Source: Corynebacterium sp. UBA2622
Lineage (GTDB): Bacteria > Actinomycetota > Actinomycetes > Mycobacteriales > Mycobacteriaceae
Assembly: GCF_002339505.1 (NCBI RefSeq)
Contig: NZ_DDJO01000009.1
Coordinates: 1 to 64,000, forward strand
Length of the DNA: 64,000 bases
Direction: 5' to 3'
Shown: piece by piece, positions 43,720 to 53,172 of the stretch
Layout of the letters: every line of letters begins with the position of its first letter
Numbering within the stretch: the first letter of the stretch is position 1
The notes under the pieces: model-generated
The model's input: only the letters and a program-made list of their open reading frames with translations
The model's database searches: none
Told to the model about the DNA's origin: nothing
Made by a program: the position numbers and the translations under genes

Positions 43720-43750
43720 GGAACAATTCGAGCCACGCGGGCGTTATACT
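43720..43750 (+). promoter_or_regulatory. rbpA promoter: SigH-type site overlapping a SigA -10
   Basis: GGAAC at 43720-43724, eighteen bases, then GTT at 43743-43745 fits the ECF SigH (stress) consensus GGAA-N18-20-GTT. TATACT at 43745-43750 is a good SigA -10 element. Both would feed rbpA at 43788. Streptomyces rbpA is under the homologous SigR. Confidence 0.65.
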
Positions 43751-43787
43751 GGAACGACTGGTTAACCGAGGGAAGGGATTCAACAGC

Positions 43788-44168
43788 ATGGCTGATCGTG
43801 TTTTGCGCGGAAGTCGGATGGGCGCCGTGAGCTACGAGACTGACCGTGACCACGATCTCGCGCCGCGCCAGATGGCGAAGTACCGCACCCCGAGCGGTGA
43901 GATTTTCGACGTGCCCTTCGCCGACGACGCCGATATTCCCGGCGAGTGGATGTGCAAGAACGGGCAGGTCGGTGTCCTCATTGAGGGTGAGGGCGTCGAG
44001 GCCAAGCCCGTGAAGCCCCCGCGCACGCACTGGGACATGCTGCGGGAGCGCCGCACCATCGAGGAGCTTGATGTGCTCCTCGAGGAGCGCCTGGAGCAGC
44101 TGCGCAAGCGCCGCCGGACCGCCGCCCGCCTGGCCAAGGAACAGCAGGAAGCCCAGAAGAACGCCTAA
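43788..44168 (+). CDS. rbpA: RNA polymerase-binding transcription activator RbpA
   Basis: 126 residues. The N-terminal tail (VLRGSRMGAVSYETDRDHDL), core domain (KYRTPSGEIFDVPFADDADI with the CKNG turn), basic linker and sigma-interacting domain (RTHWDMLRERRTIEELDVLL) are all present. RbpA stabilises the open complex with primary sigma factors in actinobacteria. ATG 43788 has GGGAAGGGA upstream. Expression should rise under oxidative or heat stress if the SigH site is used. Confidence 0.95.
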   Translation: MADRVLRGSRMGAVSYETDRDHDLAPRQMAKYRTPSGEIFDVPFADDADIPGEWMCKNGQVGVLIEGEGVEAKPVKPPRTHWDMLRERRTIEELDVLLEERLEQLRKRRRTAARLAKEQQEAQKNA

Positions 44169-44177
44169 GCGCGAGAT

Positions 44178-44210
44178 AAAAGCCCGGATCCCCGCAGGGT
44201 CCGGGCTTTC
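44178..44210. terminator. Bidirectional terminator between rbpA and ppm1
   Basis: AAAGCCCGGA at 44178-44187 pairs with TCCGGGCTTT at 44200-44209, loop of 12. T-runs occur on both strands, so it serves both converging genes. Confidence 0.8.
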
Positions 44211-44226
44211 GGCGTTCATGGAGGGA

Positions 44227-45213
44227 CTACCGGGTGTGGCCGCCCACCTCGTGCTCACCGAGGCGCACTCCCTCGCGCACAAGTTCCACGGCCGCGTCCG
44301 CGGCGCGGGCAGCCTTGCGGGGCAGGTCCCCCGCGCCGGCGTGCCGGAGTTCGTAACCGGCCAGTTTGCCGCCCTCGGCGATCATGTTTATCACGAGCTC
44401 AGGCACCTCGCCGGCTCGGCGACGCAGCTTCCACAACCCGGAGTGGTCCACCTCGTAGCGCAGGAGCTTGCCCGCCTCCCTCGCCCCCTCGCGGACGAAG
44501 GTGGATTTCTTCTCCACTCCCCACTTGGTCACCTCGACGAGGGACTCACCCGCGAAGCTCGCGTCCAGCTTCGACTCGCCCAGCGTGCGGTCCTCGAAGG
44601 TGATGGGCACCTCGCGGACATCGAAACCCTGCTCGACCGCCTTGCGCGCGAGGTCGACCTGAAAGATGTAGCCCTTGCGGGACAGCGAACCCAGGTCGAT
44701 CGTCTCGAGGACCTCGCGGCGGAAGGCGCGGTAGCCGGCGGTCATGTCGGCGACATCCTCACCCAGGGCGAGCGCGATGTAGCGGTTGCCCAGTTTGGAG
44801 AGCAGGTAACGGTTGCGGGGCCAGTTCTTCACTTCCCCACCCTTGACGTAGCGCGAGCCGATGACCAGGTCGGCACCTTGGGCGATCCCGTCGAGCAGCC
44901 GCCCGAGTTCTTCCGGGGCGTGGGAGCCGTCCGCGTCCATTTGGCAAATGACCTCGTACCCGCGGCCGAGGCCCCATTGGAAACCCTCGCGGTAGGCGGC
45001 GAGGAGCCCCTCCTTGCCGGCCCGGTGCACGACGTTGACCTCGGGATGGGCTGCAGCCAGCTCATCCGCCTTCGCACCGGTCCCGTCCGGGGAGTTGTCG
45101 TCGACGACCAGCAGATCCACCCCGGACTGGGCGGTGAGGACGCGGTCGACGATGAGTGGGAGGTTGTCCACCTCGTTGTAGGTCGGGATGATCACCAGGG
45201 TGGTGTTCGCCAT
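44227..45213 (-). CDS. ppm1: Polyprenol-phosphate mannosyltransferase Ppm1
   Basis: 328 residues. GT2 catalytic domain: VIIPTYNEVDNLPLIVDR, DDNSPDGTG, DADGSH (DxD-type) and the GSRYVKGG donor loop; about 90 extra residues follow. It transfers mannose from GDP-mannose to polyprenol phosphate, feeding lipoglycan and protein mannosylation. In M. tuberculosis it is fused to an Lnt domain; here they are adjacent separate genes (14 bases apart), as in other corynebacteria. Confidence 0.92.
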   Translation of the reverse strand: MANTTLVIIPTYNEVDNLPLIVDRVLTAQSGVDLLVVDDNSPDGTGAKADELAAAHPEVNVVHRAGKEGLLAAYREGFQWGLGRGYEVICQMDADGSHAPEELGRLLDGIAQGADLVIGSRYVKGGEVKNWPRNRYLLSKLGNRYIALALGEDVADMTAGYRAFRREVLETIDLGSLSRKGYIFQVDLARKAVEQGFDVREVPITFEDRTLGESKLDASFAGESLVEVTKWGVEKKSTFVREGAREAGKLLRYEVDHSGLWKLRRRAGEVPELVINMIAEGGKLAGYELRHAGAGDLPRKAARAADAAVELVREGVRLGEHEVGGHTR

Positions 45214-45226
45214 GGGTGCTTCTCCT

Positions 45227-46798
45227 TTAATTCATGCGGTCACGGCGGGCGCGACGGAACCGCCGACCCACCCAGGACGTCTTCCTGGCAGCATACTCGC
45301 CTCCGAGCGCGGCCCACGCCATTGCAGCCACCCCGGCGGCAACCAGCGCCCACTCCAGGGCAGCGCCGTGGCGCACCGCCGGAGTGACCGAGTCCCGCAG
45401 GGGCAGCTCCTCCGTGATGCGCGCCGGCTCGAAGATGCCGGTACGCCGGGAGAGACTGCCGTCGGGGTGGATGATGGCCGACGACCCCGAGGTGGCCGCG
45501 ACGACGACGGCGCGGTCCGTCTCGATGGCGCGCATCCGGCTCATGGCCATCTGCTGGTAGGTCATGTCGGTGAACCCGAAGGTGGCGTTGTTGGTCGGCG
45601 TCGCGAGGATCTGGGCCCCGGCATCCACCGCGCTGCGGTAGGCCGCGTCGACGGCAACTTCGTAACACGTGGCTATGCCAAGGGTTGTGCCCGCGATGTG
45701 CACCGTCCCGTCGCCCGTTCCGGGCTTGAAGTCCCCCGCCAGGTCCACATAGGACGAGAGGCGCCGGAAGAAGTCGCGCATCGGCATGTACTCCCCGAAC
45801 GGCTGGAGGAACTTCTTGTGGTGGTAATCCCCCGTAGAACCGTCCGGGTTGAACACCACCATTGTGTTGCGCGGGCCCACTTCGTCGCGGGTGATGGTGC
45901 CCACCAGAACGGGAACACCGACCGCGTCCACGGCCTCGCGGACGAGCGCGGCGGCGTCGGAGTCCGTGAAGGGGTTGACATCCGAGGAATTCTCGGGCCA
46001 GACCACGAAGTCGGGCTTCATCCCGGAACTGGCCAGGCGCTCCGTCTCTCGGGTGTGGTTGGCCAGGACCGCGCGGCGTTGGGAGTTGAAGTCGAGCCCC
46101 ATGCGGGGGACGTTGCCCTGCACAGCGGAAACCGTGGCGCGTCCCGTCTCGTGCTCGGCCCCCGGGGTCGACACGCCGGCGGCGAGTGAGAGAACCGCGG
46201 GCACCAGGGCGCACGCGAGTGCGGTGAGGCGCTGGGTGAGGCGTCGCGAAGCAAGGAGCGCGACCACCCCGCAGGCGGTGAAGGTGGCTGCGAGGGTGAC
46301 GAGGGCGGGGCCTCCCCACGCGGCGAGGTGGCGCAGCGGGCCGTCGATCTGGCCCCACGCGAGGCGCACCCACGGAAACCCGCCGAAGGGAGCGCTGGAA
46401 CGGAGAAACTCCCACGCGAGGTACACCAGCGGGAAGATCGCGAATCCGAATGGGCGCCGGGTGAGGAGCACCCCGAAAATCCCCACCGGTATGGAGTAGA
46501 GGGCGAGGAAAACCGCGAGGGCGATGTAGGGGGCCGCGCCCACGAACTCACCTATCCACGGCAGGAGGAACAGGTACAGGAACAGTGCGTGGGTGAAGCC
46601 GAGCAGTGCTCCCCATCCGGCGGTGGGCCGCGATGCCGGCGCAAACAGGCGCGTCCACTCCTCCGGCCACGGTGCGAGGGAGAAGAGGAACACCGCGACG
46701 CCCGCGATTCCCAGAACCCACAGGCCGTGGGGCTCATAGGAGTAGTAGACGAGCGCGCCCGATACGGCCGCGAGGGTGAAGCGGAGGAGCGCGGCCAC
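45227..46798 (-). CDS. lnt: Apolipoprotein N-acyltransferase
   Basis: 523 residues. N-terminal TM helices (about 1-210) precede a carbon-nitrogen hydrolase domain. Catalytic Glu (VVWPENSSDVNP), Lys (HHKKFLQPFGEYMPM) and Cys (GIATCYEVAVDAA) are present. It adds the third acyl chain to lipoproteins at the outer membrane-leaflet face. GTG 46798 overlaps the fxsA stop. A TM helix at the C-terminus is also predicted. Confidence 0.93.
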   Translation of the reverse strand: MAALLRFTLAAVSGALVYYSYEPHGLWVLGIAGVAVFLFSLAPWPEEWTRLFAPASRPTAGWGALLGFTHALFLYLFLLPWIGEFVGAAPYIALAVFLALYSIPVGIFGVLLTRRPFGFAIFPLVYLAWEFLRSSAPFGGFPWVRLAWGQIDGPLRHLAAWGGPALVTLAATFTACGVVALLASRRLTQRLTALACALVPAVLSLAAGVSTPGAEHETGRATVSAVQGNVPRMGLDFNSQRRAVLANHTRETERLASSGMKPDFVVWPENSSDVNPFTDSDAAALVREAVDAVGVPVLVGTITRDEVGPRNTMVVFNPDGSTGDYHHKKFLQPFGEYMPMRDFFRRLSSYVDLAGDFKPGTGDGTVHIAGTTLGIATCYEVAVDAAYRSAVDAGAQILATPTNNATFGFTDMTYQQMAMSRMRAIETDRAVVVAATSGSSAIIHPDGSLSRRTGIFEPARITEELPLRDSVTPAVRHGAALEWALVAAGVAAMAWAALGGEYAARKTSWVGRRFRRARRDRMN

Positions 46799-47326
46799 CT
46801 AGCGCTTTCCCCCGGACTCGTCCCCGCGGTTCGGGCGGTCCTCATAGGTCGCGCTGTCCGCGCGGTACCACTGCTCGAGCTCGTCGGCATCGATGACCTG
46901 CGGGTCCCCCGCCCCGGTAAAGGAACCATAGGTGGTGCGGCGCTGCGCCATCGGCGTGGAGGAATACACGCGCATGCCGAAGCGCTCCACGGAGGCGCGG
47001 GCCCGGGCGGTGAGGCTGCGACGCATGAGGGAACGCGTCGGCGGGAAGATCATCAGCAGGCCCAGCGCGGAGGAGACGAACCCCGGCAGGATGCACAGGA
47101 CCCAGCCCGTCATCAGGATGGCACTGTCGCCGGCGAGGTTGCCCAGCGATTCGCGGCCGCCGGCGGTGCGGCTCAGCGCATTGCGCAGCGAGACGTTCGC
47201 CGCCAGGCCGCCCAGGGCGGACAGCGCGAACACCGCAAAGAAGGCCCAGCCGATACCGATGAAATGGGCGACTCCGATGAAAGCGAGCACCTCGATGGCG
47301 AAGTACGCGAAAAGTACGAGCGGCAT
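46799..47326 (-). CDS. FxsA-family membrane protein
   Basis: 175 residues. Three to four hydrophobic segments (LVLFAYFAIEVLAFIGVAHF, GWAFFAVFALSALGGL, LMTGWVLCILPGFVSSALGL) are followed by a soluble acidic tail. E. coli FxsA blocks F-exclusion of phage T7; its normal function is unclear. It is overlapping the lnt start and probably cotranscribed. Confidence 0.88.
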   Translation of the reverse strand: MPLVLFAYFAIEVLAFIGVAHFIGIGWAFFAVFALSALGGLAANVSLRNALSRTAGGRESLGNLAGDSAILMTGWVLCILPGFVSSALGLLMIFPPTRSLMRRSLTARARASVERFGMRVYSSTPMAQRRTTYGSFTGAGDPQVIDADELEQWYRADSATYEDRPNRGDESGGKR

Positions 47327-47335
47327 GCGGCCAGA

Positions 47336-48538
47336 CTACCCGCCGAGCTTGGCGATGAGCCATTTCACGTCTGCCGGTGCGTGCGAGAAGTACGGGAGGA
47401 TGTGGTTGGCGCCCGTGCGCCCCGGGATGCGTGGCAGGCGACGCGTCTGCAGGCTGACACCCCACTGCCGCGAGAGGCGCTCCACACTGCGGTAGGGGAT
47501 GACGTCGTCGTTGAGCGCACCCCACAACCGCGTGGGCACCGCGAGCGGGCGTCGGTGCCCGAGGTCCATCTCGTCCAGGCGCGCCCCGGTGTGGGGCAGG
47601 CTCTCCAACAGGGCGGTCATGCGCACCCCGGAAGAGGTCCACTTCTCCGTCCTGGCCCAGCGCCCGCCGAGCGCGGCGCCGATGGCGCAGACGCGTCCGG
47701 CATCGCTCACCGCCGCGATCCCCTCCGGGCTCAGGTGGGTGACCAGTTCCCGGGCGATGTCGTCGCTCCACGCAACCAGGCCAGCCACCGCGTAGAGCGC
47801 CACCACCCCCACCAGCGAACCCTCCACGTGCGCGAGCACGGCGGCGAGGTCGGCCGGGGGCGCGCCCACGACGGCGGCGAGCGGCTGGAGCTCCGGGGTG
47901 TATTCGGGCCGTTCGAGCCAGGCGCCGATTGCCCCGCCCCCCTGGGAGTACCCCCACAAACCGAGGTTCTCGGTGCCCACACCGAGCTCCCCGGCCGCCC
48001 GCACCGCATCGGCGAGGGCGCGGGCCCCGGAGGCGTGGTCACAGTAAAGCTGGACGTTCTCCTGCGGGTCACGGGGGTAATCGGTAAGCACCACGTCCGC
48101 CCCCGCGGCGATGAGCAGGCTGATCACGGGCTGCTCGTAGGCGGCGATGGCGTCGAGGGGCCGGGTGCGCACGGCCAGGCCGACGGTGCAGGAGTAGGAG
48201 GGATCGCAGCGCGGCGCGACACCCTGGGTGGACGGGGCGAAGGCGACGGTGGGCCGCGGCCCCCTTCCCGCCCACGGGACCCGCGAGCGGATGACGGCGC
48301 CGGTGGCGGTGAGGCAGCGGTTGCGTGTCTCGGAGGTGGCGTAGGTGATGCGGTGCGCGACAGCCGGGTTGAGGCGGGTGCGCAGCCCAACGGGGGTGAC
48401 CTCTGTGGCGTCGAGGAGCGTTCCCGGGGTGACGCCGGTGAGCCACGTCGAGGCACCGAAGTCGGGGTCCGTGCGGGGCGAGAAGTTCAACGCGTCCACG
48501 AGGTAGGGCGCGCTCGCGCGGGCGACAAAGGAGTACAT
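47336..48538 (-). CDS. Secretory lipase (LIP family)
   Basis: 400 residues from ATG 48538, next to GGAGGG. The nucleophile region is GLWGYSQGGGAIGAWL, with further triad candidates Asp in ALNDDVIPYRS and His in GANHILPY. The family (related to fungal Candida LIP and corynebacterial LipY-like triacylglycerol lipases) hydrolyses acylglycerols. Despite the family name, no classical signal peptide is seen. Two upstream in-frame ORF extensions lack coding signs. It follows the SDR gene by 11 bases. Confidence 0.83.
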   Translation of the reverse strand: MYSFVARASAPYLVDALNFSPRTDPDFGASTWLTGVTPGTLLDATEVTPVGLRTRLNPAVAHRITYATSETRNRCLTATGAVIRSRVPWAGRGPRPTVAFAPSTQGVAPRCDPSYSCTVGLAVRTRPLDAIAAYEQPVISLLIAAGADVVLTDYPRDPQENVQLYCDHASGARALADAVRAAGELGVGTENLGLWGYSQGGGAIGAWLERPEYTPELQPLAAVVGAPPADLAAVLAHVEGSLVGVVALYAVAGLVAWSDDIARELVTHLSPEGIAAVSDAGRVCAIGAALGGRWARTEKWTSSGVRMTALLESLPHTGARLDEMDLGHRRPLAVPTRLWGALNDDVIPYRSVERLSRQWGVSLQTRRLPRIPGRTGANHILPYFSHAPADVKWLIAKLGG

Positions 48539-48549
48539 CGCGCCCTCCG

Positions 48550-49272
48550 TCAGCGCGGCATGCGGCGCCAGATCGGGCGGGGCACGGCCCGCATGACCCA
48601 GGCCAGCAGCCGCAGCTGCCGGGGGATCCACACCGTGGCGCTCCCCTTCCGCACCGCAGCGGCGACGACCGCGTCCGCGACCGCGTCGGGGGTGACCGAC
48701 ATGATGGCCGGCTTCATCCCCTCCGTCATGGACCCGATGACGAATCCGGGACGCGCGGTGATGAGCTTGACGCCGGTGCCGTGGAGGCGGTCGGCGAGAC
48801 CCTGGCAGAAGGCGTCGAGGCCCGCCTTGGTGGATCCGTAGACGTAGTTGGCCCGGCGCGCGCGCCACCCCGCGATGGAGGAGAACGCGAAAATCTCCCC
48901 GCGCTGCATCGTGTCCGCCAGTACCGTCAGGGCGTTGACCTGCGCGAGGTAGTCGATTGTCGCGATGCGCGCCGCCTCCCGCTCGTCGTGCTCCGCGAGC
49001 TCCTGGTCACCGAGCACCCCGAAAGCGACGACGGCGGTCGTGACATCCCCCGCCTCGGCGATCACGCGCCGGTGGGATTCAAGGTCGGCCGCCTCGAAGG
49101 CCACGCAGCGCGCTCCCGCGGCCCCGGCTTCCAGCATCCGCTTAGCGACGTCCCTCCCCCGCGCCGGGTCCCGCACCGCGAGCACCACCTCGCGCCCCGC
49201 GCACATCCGCAGCGCCACCTCGCCGCCGATGTCGCTGGTGCCGCCGAGGACGAGAAGGGTGCCGTTGGTCAT
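48550..49272 (-). CDS. SDR reductase related to DprE2
   Basis: 240 residues. The cofactor motif is LGGTSDIGGEVALRM, with catalytic Ser in FAFSSIAGWRARRANYVYG and Tyr-x3-Lys YGSTK. The segment after it (GLADRLHGTGVKLITARPGF) and tail RAVPRPIWRRMPR strongly recall decaprenylphosphoryl-2-keto-ribose reductase DprE2, an arabinan precursor enzyme; the usual dprE1-dprE2 locus is elsewhere, so this may be a paralogue. It lies in one operon with the lipase. Confidence 0.82.
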   Translation of the reverse strand: MTNGTLLVLGGTSDIGGEVALRMCAGREVVLAVRDPARGRDVAKRMLEAGAAGARCVAFEAADLESHRRVIAEAGDVTTAVVAFGVLGDQELAEHDEREAARIATIDYLAQVNALTVLADTMQRGEIFAFSSIAGWRARRANYVYGSTKAGLDAFCQGLADRLHGTGVKLITARPGFVIGSMTEGMKPAIMSVTPDAVADAVVAAAVRKGSATVWIPRQLRLLAWVMRAVPRPIWRRMPR

Positions 49273-49305
49273 GGCCCCAAGTGTATTGCAGTGAAGCGCC
49301 CCACC

Positions 49306-50394
49306 TCAGCGCAGGTGGCGGGGCGCGCTGTTGAGTCGCTGGGCACCGTCCGGGCCGAGCACGACGATGTCCTCGATGCGCATCCCCCACTTTCCGGGAA
49401 CGTAGATTCCGGGCTCGATGGAAAACGCCATGCCCTCGCGCAACACCATCTCCTCACCGGGGGCGAGGAAGGGAGCCTCGTGGAGCGCGAGCCCGATGCC
49501 GTGGCCGAGCCGGTGCGTGAAGTACCCGCCGTATCCGGCGGACTCGATGACCCCCCGGGCCACCGCGTCGAGCTCGCCCGCCCGCATCCCGGGCCGCGCG
49601 GCGCGTACCGCCTCATCCTGTGCGCGCTGCAGAACGGAGTAGGCGCGGAGGAAGTCCGCATCCTCGGTTACCCCGACCTGGTAGGTACGGGTGCAGTCGG
49701 AATGGTAGCCGGCTCCCAGGCTGCCACCGATGTCCACGACCACCGGGTCCCCCGGGCGCAGTTCGCGGTCGGAATGCTCGTGGTGCGGGTTGGCCCCGTT
49801 GGGTCCCGAGCCGACAATGACGAAGTCAACGGTGTCGTGCCCGGCGAGGATGAGCTCTTCGATGTCGCGGGCGACCTCGTTCTCTGTCCGCCCGGGGGCA
49901 AGCAGGCCCGGGACCTGTGCGTGGACGCGGTCGATCGCGCTCGCCGCCTCGCGCAGCTGCCCGATCTCGGCGGGATCCTTCGCGGTGAGGACCCCCTCCA
50001 GGGCCGCGGCGGCCAGCACCGTCGGGCCCGCGTGCTCCTGCAGGCGCAGGACGTGGTCTGCCGTGAGCGAGGACCCTAGTCCCACCGGTCCCTCCCCCAG
50101 CACCGCGGCGACAAGCGCGTACGGGTTCTCGCCGTCGCGCCACCCGACGATGTCGACACCCGGCACGCTGACGCTGCCGGCATCGGTCGAGGGCACCACG
50201 AGCCTCGCCTGCCCACCGGGGCCCACCACGAGGGCGGTCAGGCGCTCGTGGGTGTCGGCCCACGAGCCGGTGAGGTACGCCAGTTCCGGTCCGGTCCCGA
50301 TGACCACTCCGCCGAGGCGCTTGTCGACGACCGCCCGGCCCACCTCCCCGAGACGGCGGGCGTACACGTGGGCGGGGAAGGTAGTCGGTGCCAT
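49306..50394 (-). CDS. M24-family aminopeptidase P/Xaa-Pro dipeptidase
   Basis: 362 residues. A creatinase-like N-domain precedes the pita-bread metallopeptidase with metal ligands in VVDIGG, SDCTRTYQ, THRLGHGIGLALHE, GMAFSIEPGIYV and WGMRIEDIVV. The product is expected to release Xaa from Xaa-Pro peptides in the cytosol. It precedes helY on the minus strand, 16 bases away. Confidence 0.92.
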   Translation of the reverse strand: MAPTTFPAHVYARRLGEVGRAVVDKRLGGVVIGTGPELAYLTGSWADTHERLTALVVGPGGQARLVVPSTDAGSVSVPGVDIVGWRDGENPYALVAAVLGEGPVGLGSSLTADHVLRLQEHAGPTVLAAAALEGVLTAKDPAEIGQLREAASAIDRVHAQVPGLLAPGRTENEVARDIEELILAGHDTVDFVIVGSGPNGANPHHEHSDRELRPGDPVVVDIGGSLGAGYHSDCTRTYQVGVTEDADFLRAYSVLQRAQDEAVRAARPGMRAGELDAVARGVIESAGYGGYFTHRLGHGIGLALHEAPFLAPGEEMVLREGMAFSIEPGIYVPGKWGMRIEDIVVLGPDGAQRLNSAPRHLR

Positions 50395-50410
50395 GCGCCC
50401 ATGGTAGGTA

Positions 50411-53167
50411 CTAGCTGCCGATCGCGACGACCCCGCGCCGGATCGCGTCGATCGCGCGGTTGGCGCTGCGGCGCACGTCGTCGGTGTAACCGGTCTTGGC
50501 CACCTGCTCCAGAAGGTCGATGACCTGGCGGCACCAGCGGACGAAGTCGCCCGGGGTGAGCTCGGCGCCGGACTCCGCGGCGGCGGCGAGGCTGTAACCG
50601 AGGGGCGCGCCCGCGGCCCACTGGTGGATCGAGAGGCTGAAACCCGGGTCGGGCAGGCGGGTGACGGTGAGGTGGTGGCGCTGTTCGTCAGAGGCGAGCT
50701 CGCCGTAGATGCGCATCGTGGCGTTCATGGCATCCGCCATGCGTTCCGTGGCGGCATCGGGGGAGCCGCCGGTGGCGCGGCGATTCTCGAACACGCACAT
50801 GGAGGCGACGCCCGCGAGCTCCGCGGGGTCGAGGCCGTCCCACACCCCGCGTTTGAGGCACTGCGCGACGAGCAGGTCGGAGACGTTGTGGATGGCCGCG
50901 AGGCGCTCACCCTCCCCGGTGACAGCGGGCTCACCGTCCCGAAGCTCCACGTAGTCCATCTCCGTGAGCAACCCGATGATGCGCTCGAAGGTGCGCCCGA
51001 GCGAATCCGTCGAGGAGTCCACCCGCCGCTCGAGCGACGCGAGCTTGCGCTCCTCGCGCACCAGTTCCTCGCCCACGCGGGCGAGCAGCTCGCGGTCCGC
51101 GGCGGGCCAGGAGTGGACCGGGTGGTTGCGGATGGCCACACGCAGCGATGTGACCTTCTTCGACGGGCGGACGCGGGCCTGCTCACGCAGCTTCTTCGGT
51201 CCGTGGAAGGTGCCCCCGAGCAGCATGCTCACCACCTTGCGCGTGTGGCGGCGCGGTTGTTCCTGTATGTGGCGGGGGATCTTGATGCGTCCCACCACCA
51301 CCGGCGGGTTGCGGAACGCTCCTGCGTCGATGCGTCCGGACCAGCCGCGCTCGGTGGTCACCCACGGGCGGGGGTCGTTCTTCCGGCCGGCCACCTGCAC
51401 CACCGCAGCCAGCTCGGGCTTCTTCCTCCCCGGCAGCGCGATGACCTCGCCCACCTCCAGGCGGGCGAGAACCCGCCGGGCCTCGGTCACGCGGTCCTCC
51501 ATTGCCTGCGCGCGGGCCTCGCGCTCGGCCTCGGTGAGGTCGCGGCGCAGGCGGAGGTATTCCACCAGCTCGGCTGCCGGGTCCTCGGCGGGCGGGGAAA
51601 AGGAGGAGATGTCCCGCTCGAGCTGCTGGCGGAGCTTGTCCACCCGGGCCTGGCGGCGCTCGATGTCGCGTACCTCACCGACGACCGAGCGGTCCGTCTG
51701 GAACTGGGCGAAGGACTGCTCGATAAGCCGGATCGACGCGTCGTAGCCGTTCATCTTGAGCATGTTGATTGCCATGTTGTAACCGGGCTGGAACGGCGAT
51801 ATGAGGGGGTAGGTCCGCGTCGACGCGAGTCCCGCGACCTCCCGGGGGTCCATCGCGGGCGCCCACTGGACCACGGCGTTGCCGAGGGTGTCGATTCCGC
51901 GGCGCCCCGCGCGCCCGGTGAGCTGGGTGTACTGGCCGGGAGTGAGATCGGCGTGCGTCTCCCCGTTGAACTTCACCAGCTTTTCCAGCACCACGGTGCG
52001 CGCCGGCATGTTGATACCCAGGGCCAGCGTTTCGGTGGCGAAAACGACGCGCACCAGGCCCTGCACAAAGAGCTCCTCCACGATGTGTTTGAACGCGGGG
52101 AGCAGTCCCGCGTGGTGCGCCGCAAACCCCCTGGTCCACGCCGTGCGCAGCTGCCCGAAGTTGAGGACCCGCAGATCCTCCTCCGGGATGTCTTTGACCC
52201 CCTCGTCGACGATGCGCCTGATTCTCTCCTGCTCCTCCGGGGTGGTCAGTTCCTTGCGCGAGCGCAGACACTGGAACAATGCGCCGTCGCAGCCGGCGCG
52301 GGAGAAGATGAAGACAATCGCGGGCAGCATCTCACGCCCCTGGAGAACCGACACCAGCTCGGGCCTGCCCACCGCCCGGGTCTTGTCGGCTCCGCGCTCG
52401 CGGCCGCTTCGCCGGCCGGCGGCGCGGGCACGGAACCCTCGGCCCTCCTCGTAATCGCGCCGGCCCTCCTCTGAACGACCCTCCTCGACGCGGGCGATTG
52501 CATGCTCGAGATCGCGGTTCACGCGGCCATCGGTTCCCGGCTCGAACAGCGGGAAGACTTTCCTCCCGACCATGACGTACTGGCTCAGTGGAACGGGGCG
52601 TTCCTCGGAGACGATGACTGTGGTTTCACCGCGAACCGCGCCCAGCCACTCCCCGAACTCCTCCGAGTTGGACACGGTGGCCGAAAGCCCGATCAGGGCG
52701 ACGGAATCGTCGAGGTTGAGAATGACCTCCTCCCACACCGCGCCGCGGTCGCGGTCCGCGAGGTAGTGGATTTCGTCCATCACCACGTGGGAAAGGCGTT
52801 GGAGCTGGGGGGAATCCGCGTAAATCATGTTGCGCAGGACCTCGGTTGTCATCACCACAATCTCGGCCCCGGCGTTGATGCTGACATCGCCGGTGAGCAG
52901 CCCCACCGCGCCCTCACCGTGTTCCGCGGCGAGGTCGTGGTATTTCTGGTTGCTCAGCGCCTTGATGGGCGTGGTGTAGAAGCACTTCGTGCCGCGGCTC
53001 AGGGCGAGAGAGACCGCGAATTCCCCGACGATCGTCTTGCCCGAGCCGGTCGGGGCACACACGAGCACTCCCCTGCCCGCCTCCACCGCCTCACAGGCCT
53101 CCACCTGGAAGGGGTCGAGGGGGAACGGACGCGACGCGCGGAAGCTGTGGAGGTGCTCGGAAGCCAT
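50411..53167 (-). CDS. helY: Ski2/Mtr4-type RNA helicase HelY
   Basis: 918 residues from ATG 53167, 5 bases after the tatC stop. Walker A CAPTGSGKT at 37-45, VMDEIHYLADRDRGAVWEE (DExH), TGRAGRRGIDTLGN (motif VI) and the DSHCT-type C-terminal domain (ITPGDFVRWCRQ-like LTPGDFVRWCRQVIDLLEQV) are all present. Actinobacterial HelY is conserved and probably involved in RNA decay or rRNA processing. It lies downstream of tatAC as in C. glutamicum. Confidence 0.92.
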   Translation of the reverse strand: MASEHLHSFRASRPFPLDPFQVEACEAVEAGRGVLVCAPTGSGKTIVGEFAVSLALSRGTKCFYTTPIKALSNQKYHDLAAEHGEGAVGLLTGDVSINAGAEIVVMTTEVLRNMIYADSPQLQRLSHVVMDEIHYLADRDRGAVWEEVILNLDDSVALIGLSATVSNSEEFGEWLGAVRGETTVIVSEERPVPLSQYVMVGRKVFPLFEPGTDGRVNRDLEHAIARVEEGRSEEGRRDYEEGRGFRARAAGRRSGRERGADKTRAVGRPELVSVLQGREMLPAIVFIFSRAGCDGALFQCLRSRKELTTPEEQERIRRIVDEGVKDIPEEDLRVLNFGQLRTAWTRGFAAHHAGLLPAFKHIVEELFVQGLVRVVFATETLALGINMPARTVVLEKLVKFNGETHADLTPGQYTQLTGRAGRRGIDTLGNAVVQWAPAMDPREVAGLASTRTYPLISPFQPGYNMAINMLKMNGYDASIRLIEQSFAQFQTDRSVVGEVRDIERRQARVDKLRQQLERDISSFSPPAEDPAAELVEYLRLRRDLTEAEREARAQAMEDRVTEARRVLARLEVGEVIALPGRKKPELAAVVQVAGRKNDPRPWVTTERGWSGRIDAGAFRNPPVVVGRIKIPRHIQEQPRRHTRKVVSMLLGGTFHGPKKLREQARVRPSKKVTSLRVAIRNHPVHSWPAADRELLARVGEELVREERKLASLERRVDSSTDSLGRTFERIIGLLTEMDYVELRDGEPAVTGEGERLAAIHNVSDLLVAQCLKRGVWDGLDPAELAGVASMCVFENRRATGGSPDAATERMADAMNATMRIYGELASDEQRHHLTVTRLPDPGFSLSIHQWAAGAPLGYSLAAAAESGAELTPGDFVRWCRQVIDLLEQVAKTGYTDDVRRSANRAIDAIRRGVVAIGS

Positions 53168-53172
53168 GCCCC

